A stretch of DNA of 64,000 nucleotides from Radiobacillus kanasensis (GTDB lineage Bacteria; Bacillota; Bacilli; Bacillales; Amphibacillaceae), in contig NZ_CP088020.1 in NCBI RefSeq assembly GCF_021049245.1, positions 3,354,001-3,418,000 of the forward strand. Direction: 5' to 3'. The notes under the pieces were generated by a model, which was not told the origin of the DNA, ran no database searches, and saw only the letters and a list, made by a program, of their open reading frames with translations. Positions 33,814 through 42,734 of the stretch are shown in pieces; position 1 is the stretch's first letter, and the number at the start of each line of letters is the position of its first letter. A program made the translations under genes and the position numbers.

Positions 33814-34271
33814 GCCATAGCGGTGCCTGTCACGCCTCGGTTTTTGTCGAATGGTTACCTCCACTATTTAATTTTCTTCAATATCCTATCTTGAATTCTA
33901 TCAACTTAGTTAACACCAACCTTTATGGTAGTTAAATAGTACCTTTTCCAATTAAGATTACTCTTAATGAAAGAGCATCCTTTGCTGCTTTTAAAACAGT
34001 CAAGTAGTCCAGAGACTCTAATTTTCCAACCACCACTCTCTCATCAATTACATTTAGCGGTACTCTTACTGTTGCGACCAAACCTCCAGTTTCAAGTTAT
34101 GGACCACTTATCATAAGGAAATTTTTTCTTCTAAATATATTCTGTATCGTTTACTTCTGTACCATCTTTAAATAAACCCACGTCTATTCCCCCTTTACGA
34201 GATTTCCAACTAATTTCCCTTTATACTTAACGACATTTTTCGCCAAAAACCGGGTAGTGACAGGCACCACC
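33814..34271. repeat. REP-like element pair, copy 2, enclosing a decayed sequence
   Basis: The left end is GGTGCCTGTCAC...CGGTTTTTGTCGAA (33814-33852) and the right end is the inverted copy TCGCCAAAAACCGGG then GTGACAGGCACC (34235-34267). About 390 bp between them contain broken frames. The same ends occur at 29371-29532. Confidence 0.7.
33932..34190 (-). pseudogene. Decayed coding remnant of unknown family
   Basis: Within the REP-bounded segment the minus strand reads GIDVGLFKDGTEVNDTEYI then a stop, further stops and a frameshift, then a 50-codon open stretch beginning GLVATVRVPLNVIDERVVVG and ending VILIGKGTI before a stop at 33932. The residue composition is protein-like, but there is no ribosome site and I do not recognise a family. 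It may be the worn remains of a gene deleted here. Confidence 0.35.
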
Positions 34272-34292
34272 CACCACCCATAATAGTGAAAT

Positions 34293-34318
34293 ACCCTCTA
34301 GCGTGGCGCGCTAGAGGG
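34293..34318 (-). terminator. Terminator of the yezD-met-monooxygenase-AKR operon
   Basis: On the minus strand ACCCTCTAGCG pairs with CGCTAGAGGGT, then ATTTCAC. It lies just past the aldo/keto reductase stop. Confidence 0.8.
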
Positions 34319-34325
34319 TTGTTGT

Positions 34326-35303
34326 TTATAGCATATTTTCTTTTTGGTGGTGGTCTGTTGCCGTACCTGGATGTGGTGAAAGATCGGACAATTTTTTTCT
34401 TTCTTCCACTGAAAGATTAATATGAACTCCGTCCAAAGAATGCTGGAGTTGTTCTACATTTCTTGCCCCGATAATAGGTGCTGTTATTCCTGGATGACTT
34501 CTCACCCACGCGATTGCTAATGAAGCCGGGCGATACCCCTTATCTAAGGCATAATTATTAAAGCGTTCTGCTGTATGATAATAGGACTCCTGTTCATATC
34601 TCCATTTATAATTCTCTTGATCAACTAATCTTCCAGTAGAGGGTTTGTTTTTCGAACTGTATTTTCCTGTTAGCAACCCGCCTCCCAAAGGACTGTAACT
34701 AATGACCCCGAGATTCTCCGATTCTGCTAATGGAAGAATCTCGACTTCCGCCTGTCGCTTTACTAGATTGTACATAGGTTGAATCAATTTGAAGGAAGCT
34801 AATCCCTCTTGTTCTGATATCCCTAATGCTTTAGAAATTTGCCAAGCAGCCCAGTTACTAACAGCTGGATACAAGATTTTCCCTTGCTGAACGAGATAAT
34901 CTAATGCGCGAAGCGTTTCCTTGATATCCGTATAAGGATCAAATCTATGGATGAAGTAAAAATCAATCCAATCTGTCTTCAACCTTTTCAATGTTTTATC
35001 AATCGATTGCAAAATATGACGCCTAGATGCTCCACGATCATTAGGGTCCTCGGATAATGGAAAACCAACCTTAGAAGAGATTACAAGCTTTTCCCTTTCG
35101 CCTTGTATGCATTCCCCTAGAATTTCTTCTGACTTCCCTAGGTTATACACATTAGCTGTATCAAAAAAGTTGATCCCCGCTTCGCGACAAGTCTTATACA
35201 TAACTTTGGATGTGTCCTTATCAGCAATCCCGCCAAAAGACATCGTTCCAAAACAAAGCTCTGATACGTGAATTCCTGTGTCACTAATCGTTTTATACTT
35301 CAT
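34326..35303 (-). CDS. Aldo/keto reductase
   Basis: A 325-residue NADPH-dependent oxidoreductase of the Shaker-beta/YvqG-like branch. The family tetrad is visible: Asp in FFDTANVYN with its Tyr, Lys in VISSKVGF, and His in YFIHRFDP. C-terminal SHPGITAPIIGARNVEQL is the cofactor loop. The ATG at 35303 is chosen because AAGGAG precedes it; it overlaps the monooxygenase end by 11 bp. As the last gene of an S-box operon it may reduce an aldehyde or ketone produced by the monooxygenase (inference). Confidence 0.85.
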   Translation of the reverse strand: MKYKTISDTGIHVSELCFGTMSFGGIADKDTSKVMYKTCREAGINFFDTANVYNLGKSEEILGECIQGEREKLVISSKVGFPLSEDPNDRGASRRHILQSIDKTLKRLKTDWIDFYFIHRFDPYTDIKETLRALDYLVQQGKILYPAVSNWAAWQISKALGISEQEGLASFKLIQPMYNLVKRQAEVEILPLAESENLGVISYSPLGGGLLTGKYSSKNKPSTGRLVDQENYKWRYEQESYYHTAERFNNYALDKGYRPASLAIAWVRSHPGITAPIIGARNVEQLQHSLDGVHINLSVEERKKLSDLSPHPGTATDHHQKENML

Positions 35304-36687
35304 CCACTGTCTCCTTTGCACCTTTTCGATAAGCCCTACCTGGGTGCTCAGCGGCCAATGTGCCGTCTCCTTCTCGAAAAATTTTCTCTCGAAAAGTGCC
35401 TTGGCTATATTCTGTTTTATAAATTCCTCTTCGTTGTAGCTCAGGGACTACCAATTCAACGAAGTCCTCCAGGGAGCCTGGCGTTACAAGATGGGCGAGA
35501 TTAAATCCATCCACACCTGATTCCTCAAACTGAAATTGAATCGCATCTGCCACTTCCTGCGGGTTTCCTACTAAGATATTATGGCTATCTAAACTCTCAA
35601 ATCGTTGAAAAACATCCCCTACTGTTAACTTATTCCCTACATGTTTTGTTAAGTAAGCTGCACGAGACTGTCCATGCTCGGTATGTCTATATCCAAATAC
35701 TTCATCCAAGTCTTGATATTCCGATAGATCGTATCCACTTGATCCGCCATATTGTGCTTTTGCCGCTTCCGGACTCCAATACTTTTGAATTTCCTTAAAC
35801 TTCGCTTCCGCTTCCTCTGTGGTAGGTGCAACGACTACATTTAAAAAGGTAAAAGCTTTTATCTGTTCTGGATTTCTTCCATAGTTTTTCGCTCTCTTTT
35901 TTATATCCGAGACAAGCTCATTTATTTTTGCTGGTGTAGGTCCTCCTACAAAAACACACTCTGCATGCTTAGCTGCAAATTCTCTCCCCTTTTCGGATGT
36001 TCCGGCTTGATACAAAACCGGTGTACGCTGAGGGGAAGGCTCACACAAATGCGGCCCTTGAACCGAAAAATACGTTCCCTTATGATTGATTGGGTGGACC
36101 TTAGATGGCTCTACTAGAGTACCTTCCTCTTTATTTTCCAAGACCGCTTGCTCTTCCCAGCTACCTTCCCATAGCTTATAGGTTACTTCTAAAAATTCAT
36201 CGGCGAGATCATAGCGCTCATCATGCTTAATCATTTCATACAAACCATAATTCTTCGCAGCATTTGGTAAATAAGATGTCACGATGTTCCAAGCGACTCT
36301 TCCATTTGTTAAGTGGTCGAGAGTGGAAAACCTTCTTGCATGCCCGAAAGGATGTTCATATGTCGTGCTCACTGTTACCGCAAAAGATAAATGCTCCGTT
36401 ACACTAGCCATAGCCGAAACGACTAATGCCGGGTCGTTTAAGGGTACCTGAACCCCATCACGAATGGAGGGGTCCATACTTTTTTGATAAACATCGTACA
36501 CACCGGCTACATCTGCAAAAAAGACGGCGTCAAATTTACCCTTTTCTAACAATTTGGCGTAATCGAGCCAGTAGTTTAAATCTTTATATAGCCTTTGTCT
36601 CTTGCTTTCAGGATGCTTCCAAAGACCATGTGAATTATGCATGGCGCTAGTCATGTCAAAAGCCTGAAGAATAATTTCCTTTGCCAT
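35293..36687 (-). CDS. LLM-class flavin-dependent monooxygenase (NtaA/SnaA/DszA family)
   Basis: A 464-residue bacterial luciferase-like monooxygenase of the nitrilotriacetate/dibenzothiophene-sulfone group, using FMNH2 from a separate reductase. Typical stretches are FDAVFFADVAGVYDVY, TYEHPFGHARRFSTLDHLTNGRVAWNIVTSY, PHLCEPSPQRTPVLYQAGTS and EESGVDGFNLAHLVTPGSLEDF. Position between metNIQ and an AKR, under S-box control, suggests release of sulfur from an organosulfur compound (inference). No flavin reductase is seen nearby. Confidence 0.88.
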   Translation of the reverse strand: MAKEIILQAFDMTSAMHNSHGLWKHPESKRQRLYKDLNYWLDYAKLLEKGKFDAVFFADVAGVYDVYQKSMDPSIRDGVQVPLNDPALVVSAMASVTEHLSFAVTVSTTYEHPFGHARRFSTLDHLTNGRVAWNIVTSYLPNAAKNYGLYEMIKHDERYDLADEFLEVTYKLWEGSWEEQAVLENKEEGTLVEPSKVHPINHKGTYFSVQGPHLCEPSPQRTPVLYQAGTSEKGREFAAKHAECVFVGGPTPAKINELVSDIKKRAKNYGRNPEQIKAFTFLNVVVAPTTEEAEAKFKEIQKYWSPEAAKAQYGGSSGYDLSEYQDLDEVFGYRHTEHGQSRAAYLTKHVGNKLTVGDVFQRFESLDSHNILVGNPQEVADAIQFQFEESGVDGFNLAHLVTPGSLEDFVELVVPELQRRGIYKTEYSQGTFREKIFREGDGTLAAEHPGRAYRKGAKETVDEV

Positions 36688-36697
36688 GTCGCTCCCC

Positions 36698-37570
36698 CTA
36701 TTGATTAGATTTTTTTACGTGTTCCACGAGCTCATCTAACGTTTCTTGAAGCTTTTCTGCTGCAATATCAACAACAATATTTCCGCCATTTGAATCCTCT
36801 TTTACCGCTTCTTTTACGTCAGGTTCTTGATACAGTTCTGCTATTTTTTTATACGTCTCGTTGTCTTTATCTTCTGCTCTTACCGCGAATACGTTGATAT
36901 AAGGACGAGCCTCTTCGCTTTCTGGATCATCGTATAGAAGGGCATCCTTAAAATTCAATCCCGCTTGACCGGCAATTCCGTTGTTTATTAGAGAGATATC
37001 GACATCAGGTAAAACACGTGCTGTTTGCTGAGAAACCATCGTTGTAATTTCTAGATTTTTCGGATTTTCTACAATGTCCTCAGGAGTTGGGTAAATACTT
37101 ACTCCTTCTTTTAACTTAATTAGGCCTGCTTTTTGTAATAGAAGTAATCCTCTCCCCAAGTTGGCAGGGTCATCCGAGATTGCAACCTTTCCTCCACTCG
37201 GTACTTCCGACAGATCCTTATACTTTTCTGAATAGATTCCAGTAGGAGTGATTACCGTGGAAGCTATCGGAACTAAATCATAGCCATTTTCAGCAATAGC
37301 GGGTCCTAAAAAAGCTAAGTGCTGGAAGGAATTCATATCAATTTCTTCATTAGCCAAGGCGTTGTTCGGCTGAATATAGTCGGAGAACTCAACTAGTTCA
37401 AGCTGGATTCCTTGTTTTTCCGCTTTTTCTTTTATGAGTGTCCAATAAGGAGTATCCGCACTCGTTACTCCAATTTTCACAACTTCATCGGCCTCCTTCC
37501 CTTGACTCGAATTACAAGCAGCCAAAAATAGAATAGCAACAGTTAACAAAGCAAGTTTTAATTTTTTCAT
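36698..37570 (-). CDS. metQ: Methionine-type substrate-binding lipoprotein (MetQ/NlpA)
   Basis: A 290-residue NlpA-family lipoprotein with lipobox FLAAC (Cys19), and IGVTSADTPYWTLIKEKAEKQ, VEFSDYIQPNNALANEEIDMNSFQH and PDVDISLINNGIAGQAG. Binds methionine or a related sulfur compound for MetNI. It follows metI by 21 bp and precedes the monooxygenase by 10 bp. The altered S-operon company leaves open a substrate other than methionine. Confidence 0.9.
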   Translation of the reverse strand: MKKLKLALLTVAILFLAACNSSQGKEADEVVKIGVTSADTPYWTLIKEKAEKQGIQLELVEFSDYIQPNNALANEEIDMNSFQHLAFLGPAIAENGYDLVPIASTVITPTGIYSEKYKDLSEVPSGGKVAISDDPANLGRGLLLLQKAGLIKLKEGVSIYPTPEDIVENPKNLEITTMVSQQTARVLPDVDISLINNGIAGQAGLNFKDALLYDDPESEEARPYINVFAVRAEDKDNETYKKIAELYQEPDVKEAVKEDSNGGNIVVDIAAEKLQETLDELVEHVKKSNQ

Positions 37571-37591
37571 TTGTTTTTCCTCCTAAAAAAT

Positions 37592-38254
37592 TTATCTTCG
37601 TAAGAAAAATCTAGATAAAAAGTTTCCAAATGTTTGAGCGATTTGAACCAGAACAATCAGGATTACTACGGTAACGACCATGACAGATGTATCAAATCGT
37701 TGATAGCCATACGTCATCGCTAAATCTCCTAGACCACCACCGCCGACGGTACCAGCCATTGCAGAGAAATCCACTAGCCCAACCGTCACAAAGGTTAACC
37801 CTAGAATGAGCGGTCCTAATGCCTCCGGTATCAAGACGGTGAAGATGATTTGAAAAGGGCTCGCTCCCATCGCTTGAGCTGCTTCAATAATTCCTGGGTC
37901 AATGGATACGAGATTATTCTCTACCACTCTAGCAACCGCAAAGCATGCTGCAATGGTCATCGGAAAGACCGCAGCAGCAGTACCTATCGTCGTTCCCATC
38001 ACCGCTCTCGTTAAAGGGCTAATCGCCACAAGTAAGATGATAAACGGAATAGGTCGAACGACATTCACAAAAAAGTTTAGAATAAAAAATACAAATCGAT
38101 TTTCTAAAATATTTCCTTTCCGTGTTACGAAAAACAATAGGCCCATTAAAACACCAATGATGCTTGAAATAATTAAAGTTAACAGCACCATCGTAATGGT
38201 TTCTCCTGTCGCTTCTACGATTCTCGGCCAAAATGTTGCCCATTCAACTTTCAT
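37592..38254 (-). CDS. metI: Methionine-type ABC transporter permease (MetI)
   Basis: A 220-residue inner-membrane permease with five hydrophobic segments and the family motif AAQAMGASPFQIIFTVLIPEALGPLILG; GTVGGGGLGDLAMTYGYQRF is the MetI C-terminal signature. It overlaps metN by 11 bp. Confidence 0.93.
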   Translation of the reverse strand: MKVEWATFWPRIVEATGETITMVLLTLIISSIIGVLMGLLFFVTRKGNILENRFVFFILNFFVNVVRPIPFIILLVAISPLTRAVMGTTIGTAAAVFPMTIAACFAVARVVENNLVSIDPGIIEAAQAMGASPFQIIFTVLIPEALGPLILGLTFVTVGLVDFSAMAGTVGGGGLGDLAMTYGYQRFDTSVMVVTVVILIVLVQIAQTFGNFLSRFFLRR

Positions 38255-39269
38255 GATTGATGACCTCCCTTACCTCTACGGTTTTCTTTAACTCTTCAAT
38301 AACGACTTCGATCAGCTCATCTGGTCCTATGAACTCCACAATTAAACTGCCGAACAATTGATCTTGAAGCTCATTAATACTTCCATATATAATGCTAAAC
38401 TCTAGTTGATGCTTCTTCGTTACTCTGGACAGTATAGGCTCACTTGCTTCTACTCCCGTAAATATCAAACGAAAAAGTTTTCCTTTATGACTTTGCTGAA
38501 CTCTGTCCAAAAGCTTTAGAGACATTTTGTCATTGAGAACAGAACTCACAAAATTACGAGAAGTGGATGATTGTGGATTCGTGAAAATATCGTACACATT
38601 TCCGTATTCAATAACACTGCCGTTTTCCATGACCGCCATACGATCACAAATGGAACGAATGACATGCATCTCGTGTGTGATAAGTAAAATAGTAATGCCG
38701 TATTCCTTATTAACCTTTTGGAGGAGCTGTAAAATCTCTCCGGTCGTTTCTGGATCAAGAGCAGAGGTTGCTTCATCACAAATTAAGATATCTGGAGATG
38801 TAGCTAAGGCTCTGGCAATTCCTACTCTTTGTTTTTGACCACCTGACAATTGCTCTGGATAGTGGCCTGACTTGTCTTGAAGTCCTACAAATCTTAGCAG
38901 CTCCTGTACCCGCTCCTCGATTTCTTTTTTAGATTTCTTTGCTAGTTTTAAAGGGTAAGCAATGTTGCCATATACGGTTCGGGAATTAAATAGATTAAAA
39001 GATTGAAAAATCATGCCTATTCTTCGCCGTAGTTTTCGAAGTTCCGATGAGGAAATAGTATCCAAATCGGAATTATGTACCTTCACCGTCCCCGATGTCG
39101 GTCTTTCCAACAGATTGACTAACCTAATCAGTGTGCTTTTCCCAGCTCCACTGAAACCTACTACGCCAAATATTTCTCCTTTTTCGATGGTAAGGCTAAC
39201 ATCCTTTACCGCATGCACCTCCTTTTTATCTGTTTTAAAAACCTTATTTACCTGATCAAATGTGATCAA
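38244..39269 (-). CDS. metN: Methionine-type ABC transporter ATPase (MetN)
   Basis: A 341-residue ATPase: Walker A GVVGFSGAGKSTLIRLVN, signature QLSGGQKQRVGIARALA, Walker B ILICDEATSALDP, and a C-terminal ACT-like NIL domain (about 265-341) that senses methionine in known MetN proteins. The start is TTG at 39269 with GGGGGAG upstream. A hairpin terminator lies in the 91 bp between yezD and this gene. Confidence 0.93.
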   Translation of the reverse strand: MITFDQVNKVFKTDKKEVHAVKDVSLTIEKGEIFGVVGFSGAGKSTLIRLVNLLERPTSGTVKVHNSDLDTISSSELRKLRRRIGMIFQSFNLFNSRTVYGNIAYPLKLAKKSKKEIEERVQELLRFVGLQDKSGHYPEQLSGGQKQRVGIARALATSPDILICDEATSALDPETTGEILQLLQKVNKEYGITILLITHEMHVIRSICDRMAVMENGSVIEYGNVYDIFTNPQSSTSRNFVSSVLNDKMSLKLLDRVQQSHKGKLFRLIFTGVEASEPILSRVTKKHQLEFSIIYGSINELQDQLFGSLIVEFIGPDELIEVVIEELKKTVEVREVINHES

Positions 39270-39293
39270 CCTGCACTCCCCCTTTTCTAAAAT

Positions 39294-39340
39294 AAAAAAG
39301 ACATCCTACACGTGGAGTCAAACTCCTCATGCAAGATGCC
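39294..39340 (-). terminator. Terminator/attenuator hairpin between yezD and metN
   Basis: On the minus strand a 19-nt arm starting GGCATCTTGCATG pairs with CGTGTAGGATGTC, followed by TTTTTTA. It would reduce transcription into metNIQ unless read through. Confidence 0.78.
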
Positions 39341-39360
39341 TTTAGTGGTCTAATCGGCAG

Positions 39361-39528
39361 CTACTTTTTTTCATATGCTTTGTTTTTTTGTAAGGAAAAT
39401 CGTTTTTTCTCGGTTGTGTCAATCTGTGTGATTTCCCCATCATGGACGGTGATCACAACGGAACCATACTCCAGATCTCGGAGTGTGGCTAGAATATGAT
39501 TAAGTTTTGCTTCATCCTTTTTCGCCAT
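39361..39528 (-). CDS. yezD: YezD-family small protein (DUF2292)
   Basis: A 55-residue protein. LEYGSVVITVHDGEITQID is the DUF2292/YezD signature, followed by TTEKKRFS. An excellent site (ACAGGAGG) precedes the ATG. It is the first gene after the S-box riboswitch, the usual place of YezD-like genes in sulfur operons. The molecular role is unknown. Confidence 0.85.
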   Translation of the reverse strand: MAKKDEAKLNHILATLRDLEYGSVVITVHDGEITQIDTTEKKRFSLQKNKAYEKK

Positions 39529-39648
39529 GCTGCAATCCTCCTGTTTATATTTGGGCTCTTAGACAAGCCCATTTTTCCTTATTTGCCTTTGGATGTCCAA
39601 TCAGCATTGAATCCCATCTGCATAAACTGTGTCGTACAAACAAATAAA

Positions 39649-39673
39649 GCCCTCTTCCAAATAAGAAGAGGGC
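39649..39673 (-). terminator. S-box terminator
   Basis: GCCCTCTTCTTATTTGGAAGAGGGC is 25 nt overall: arms GCCCTCTTC and GAAGAGGGC on the minus strand, followed by TTTATTTGTTT. It is the expression platform of the riboswitch; AAGAAGAG of the aptamer's 3' side can compete for pairing. Confidence 0.88.
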
Positions 39674-39694
39674 AGAAATACACAATACGCTTAC

Positions 39695-39800
39695 TCTTCT
39701 TATCTTTCAAGCTTTCGCTTGCTGGAATTGGCACAGTACGCAATGTCTGTTGCCGAGGCTTCGTTGGGCCAGTCCCTCCACCTCTCTGGATAAGAAAATC
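39695..39800 (-). promoter_or_regulatory. SAM-I (S-box) riboswitch
   Basis: Reading the minus strand, the canonical S-box blocks occur in order: CTTATCCAGAGAGGTGGAGG, GACTGGCCC, GAAGCCTCGGCAAC, GTGCCAATTCCAGCAAG, then GAAAGATAAG closing helix P1 with CTTATC. A terminator follows 20 nt on. S-adenosylmethionine binding would stop transcription of yezD-metNIQ and the monooxygenase/AKR genes. Confidence 0.95.
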
Positions 39801-39828
39801 GTGAATCAGTCATTTAATTGTAGTTCCT

Positions 39829-39857
39829 AATTTACACAGGTTTCCGATATCTGTCAA
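39829..39857 (-). promoter_or_regulatory. Sigma-A promoter of the S-box transcript
   Basis: TTGACA (39852-39857), 17-bp spacer, TAAATT (39829-39834) on the minus strand. The start point falls about 25 bp before the S-box. Confidence 0.8.
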
Positions 39858-40032
39858 TCTGTTTTTTGATTTTTTTAAAATTGCTGCTATGGACCTATGC
39901 TCAAAATATTTGACTAAGCATGTATGGATTTCAGGGAATAAGCATGAATGTAGGTCGTGGCTGCATAGAACAGTAGAGAGCAACACTAAAAAGAGTAGGC
40001 AACAATAACTCACGGACCAAATTCCTTCAACA
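39858..40032. other. Intergenic region between the S-box promoter and murAA
   Basis: No gene or repeat recognised. The single open frame in it has no ribosome site. Confidence 0.4.
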
Positions 40033-40062
40033 CAAAGCAAGCCGGAGCATACACCCCAGCTT
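40033..40062 (-). terminator. murAA terminator
   Basis: On the minus strand AAGCTGGGG and CTCCGGCTT form a stem about 20 bp past the murAA stop, followed by GCTTTG. Moderate T-run. Confidence 0.6.
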
Positions 40063-40082
40063 ACTACTAAACTAACAATCTA

Positions 40083-41363
40083 TTAACTTACGGAAATCTT
40101 TTCTTTGTCGGTTACTCGTTCGACGTCTGCTCCTAGGGATGCTAGCTTTTCTGCAAGGTCCACGTAGCCACGATCAATGTGAATGAGTTCTGTGACACGT
40201 GTATAGCCTTCTGCAGTCAATCCAGCTAGGATTAGGGCAGCACCTGCACGTAAGTCTGTAGCTGCGACCTCTGCTCCTTGTAGGGCAGTTGGTCCTTCTA
40301 CAATGACACTTCTACCTTCGATTTTTAGCTTCGCATTCATGCGGCGGAATTCTTCCACATGCATGAAGCGATTTTCAAAAACTGTTTCTGTAATTACACT
40401 AGTACCATGAGCATTCAACATTAATGCCATCATTTGTGACTGCATATCTGTTGGGAATCCTGGATGTGGCAGTGTTTTGATATCGGTCGCTTTTAATTGC
40501 TTCGGACCGATGACACGTAGCCCATCTTGTTCTTCCTTGACGACGACTCCCATTTCCTCCATTTTGGAGACTAGGGAACGTAGATGCTCTAATTCAGCAC
40601 CTTGAACTAATACATTTCCTCCTGTGATTGCGGCAGCAACCATAAACGTTCCTGCTTCGATACGATCTGGGATAATGGTATGCTCTACACCATGAAGGCG
40701 CTCTACCCCCTCAATTCGTATCGTTTCGGTTCCAGCTCCGACAACTTTTGCGCCCATCTTGTTTAAGAAGTTAGCTAAATCCACGATTTCAGGCTCTTTT
40801 GCACTGTTTTCGATAATCGTTTTTCCTTCAGCTAATGCAGCAGCCATCATAATATTTTCCGTTGCACCGACACTTGGTACATCTAAATAAATCTTTGCTC
40901 CTTGAAGACGACCATCTGCGTGCACCTCTACATACCCGTTACCAACATGGACTTTTGCACCCATAGCTTCAAAGCCTTTCAGGTGAAGATCAATTGGTCG
41001 AGATCCAATTGCACAACCTCCAGGCATTGCTACATTTGCATGACCGTAACGAGCTAGTAGTGGCCCTAGCACTAAGACAGATGCTCTCATTTTTCGAACA
41101 TACTCAAAAGGAGCCTCGGTTTTAAGTGGCTTAGAAGCATCGACTGTTACTGTATTATCTTTAAAGCTTACATCAGCATTCATATGACTTAATACTTCTT
41201 TTATCGTAAAAACATCAGCAAGAGCTGGAACATCATGAAGTACACTCTTTCCTTCACTTGCGATCATACTTGCTGCGATGACAGGCAGTACGGCATTCTT
41301 AGCGCCTTCTACTTTGACAGTGCCTGATAACTGCCTCCCACCACGGACGATGATTTTATCCAA
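40083..41363 (-). CDS. murAA: UDP-N-acetylglucosamine 1-carboxyvinyltransferase (MurAA)
   Basis: A 426-residue enzyme that adds enolpyruvate to UDP-GlcNAc, the first committed step of peptidoglycan synthesis and the fosfomycin target. The catalytic Cys117 is present in [25 protein letters not shown] (substrate loop) and FPTDMQSQ are intact. It is assigned to MurAA, not MurAB, because it follows ywzB-ywmB and lies on the spoIID side. Normally spoIID comes next; here the nutrient block intervenes. Confidence 0.95.
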   Translation of the reverse strand: MDKIIVRGGRQLSGTVKVEGAKNAVLPVIAASMIASEGKSVLHDVPALADVFTIKEVLSHMNADVSFKDNTVTVDASKPLKTEAPFEYVRKMRASVLVLGPLLARYGHANVAMPGGCAIGSRPIDLHLKGFEAMGAKVHVGNGYVEVHADGRLQGAKIYLDVPSVGATENIMMAAALAEGKTIIENSAKEPEIVDLANFLNKMGAKVVGAGTETIRIEGVERLHGVEHTIIPDRIEAGTFMVAAAITGGNVLVQGAELEHLRSLVSKMEEMGVVVKEEQDGLRVIGPKQLKATDIKTLPHPGFPTDMQSQMMALMLNAHGTSVITETVFENRFMHVEEFRRMNAKLKIEGRSVIVEGPTALQGAEVAATDLRAGAALILAGLTAEGYTRVTELIHIDRGYVDLAEKLASLGADVERVTDKEKISVS

Positions 41364-41397
41364 GGTTCATTCTCCTCTGCGTCCAATTTCACTATTA

Positions 41398-42126
41398 TTA
41401 GTATTCAGTAGTAATGATAGGTGTTCCTATTGTAATGGTTGTTTTACCGCCCAATCCTGTTCGAGCAGCAACTTGCACGTTCATTGGCCCGTCCGTAATG
41501 GGAATCGAAGAATTCCAATGAGGTGTATAACCCGATAGGACTTCAAAATCATTTTCTTTCATATTTTCAAGTGGTTGAACTTTTAATTTTTCTTTTAATA
41601 TATCAAAAAAATAATCACTATTAATCTTATCACTTGACAATGTAGTCAGACAAGTATATTTTGACATTTTCTCTGAAAATACAACATTTAACATATTGTC
41701 CATTATGTTAGAGTAATAGGTATTGGTTGATTTCTTCCAGTCAGTACCGGAAACGACGTAAGTCATTTGAATGTCATGCTTTTGCTCTTTAGGCACAAGC
41801 ATTATAAATCTTTCGGTCCCTTGATGGGCTTTATGAGGGTTCGACCAAATATATTTTATTGCTTTTTCTTCTTCCTCAACCGAATAAGCAAAAGACGATA
41901 GCTCTGTTTGAAGCATTTGTAGCGTTTGTTGGTAATCCACACGTGAAAGAGATTCTTTCATGAGGACCTCCCACTTTTGGATGCCTAACTCTTCCGCCTG
42001 GACGATCTCTATCATATCCTCTAGCTCACTTAAATGTGAAGTTGATGCTGCACTCTTTAGGGAACTGAATGAACAAACAATACCTACTAGAATAATAGTT
42101 GGAACGAGAATGAACCTGGATTTCAT
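41398..42126 (-). CDS. ywmB: YwmB-family secreted protein
   Basis: A 242-residue YwmB/TATA-box-binding-like family protein. An N-terminal signal or anchor (about 5-28) precedes a helix and an alpha/beta domain (FIMLVPKEQKHDIQMTYVVSG, WNSSIPITDGPMNVQVAARTGLGGKTTITIGTPIITTEY in outline). It has an unknown envelope role and is regularly found between the atp operon and murAA. It is 34 bp upstream of murAA. Confidence 0.88.
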   Translation of the reverse strand: MKSRFILVPTIILVGIVCSFSSLKSAASTSHLSELEDMIEIVQAEELGIQKWEVLMKESLSRVDYQQTLQMLQTELSSFAYSVEEEEKAIKYIWSNPHKAHQGTERFIMLVPKEQKHDIQMTYVVSGTDWKKSTNTYYSNIMDNMLNVVFSEKMSKYTCLTTLSSDKINSDYFFDILKEKLKVQPLENMKENDFEVLSGYTPHWNSSIPITDGPMNVQVAARTGLGGKTTITIGTPIITTEY

Positions 42127-42245
42127 ATGTAACCTCTCCTATCTTTATGAATACTAGTTTCAGTATCACCAAGATAGAAAAGTGTTATACTTTAAAATCT
42201 ATCATTCTCTCAAAATGTGTGTTCCATGCAATTTTGAATATCCTC

Positions 42246-42479
42246 TTAAAAAAGATATAACAACTGACCAGACCACTGCAATAGATTTAAAAAGAAATTA
42301 CTTACCGTCGTCCCAACGGCAATGGTTAGAAAAATAATGACAACTGTTGCTTCTGCTGTTCTTCCTTTTCGAAACATCGGTTCGAAATTGACAGCCTGGA
42401 ACACCCTCCACGTAAAGATGATAAATATAATGTGTGATAGGATATTGACCACCGCTTGTTGGCCTATTGACTCCATCAT
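42246..42479 (-). CDS. ywzB: DUF1146 family membrane protein (YwzB)
   Basis: A 77-residue protein with two membrane segments (AVVNILSHIIFIIFTWRVFQ and ATVVIIFLTIAVGTTVSNFFL) and the DUF1146 ending LLQWSGQLLYLF. I place the start at 42479, because AAAGGAAG precedes it and the family length is about 78. The frame is open to 42530. In Bacillus it lies right after atpC; here a sugar operon separates it from atpC by about 9 kb. Confidence 0.85.
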   Translation of the reverse strand: MMESIGQQAVVNILSHIIFIIFTWRVFQAVNFEPMFRKGRTAEATVVIIFLTIAVGTTVSNFFLNLLQWSGQLLYLF

Positions 42480-42694
42480 TTCCATTCTTCCTTTCTTCAT
42501 GTACTCTTTTAAAAAGAGTGACATGTCCAAATGGAATTGTCAACGCATCCACTGTCCCAGCGTGTTTTTGCATATTCCGATATTTCCCGGGCAATATCGA
42601 CATCTCAACTCTAGCTTTGTTGACCATTTACTACTACCCGTTTATTTATAATCAAAGCGATGGTCAAGAAGACGTAAACTTTTTGTAAAAAAAG

Positions 42695-42724
42695 CCCCTT
42701 CAGCTTGTTAAGAATCTGAAGGGG
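42695..42724 (-). terminator. Terminator of the sugar operon
   Basis: CCCCTTCAG pairs with CTGAAGGGG, followed by CTTTTTTT on the minus strand. Confidence 0.92.
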
Positions 42725-42734
42725 TCGAAGCTTT

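Noticed and set aside
39810..40040. 76-codon frame upstream of the S-box
   Set aside because: No ribosome site and it overlaps the S-box promoter region.
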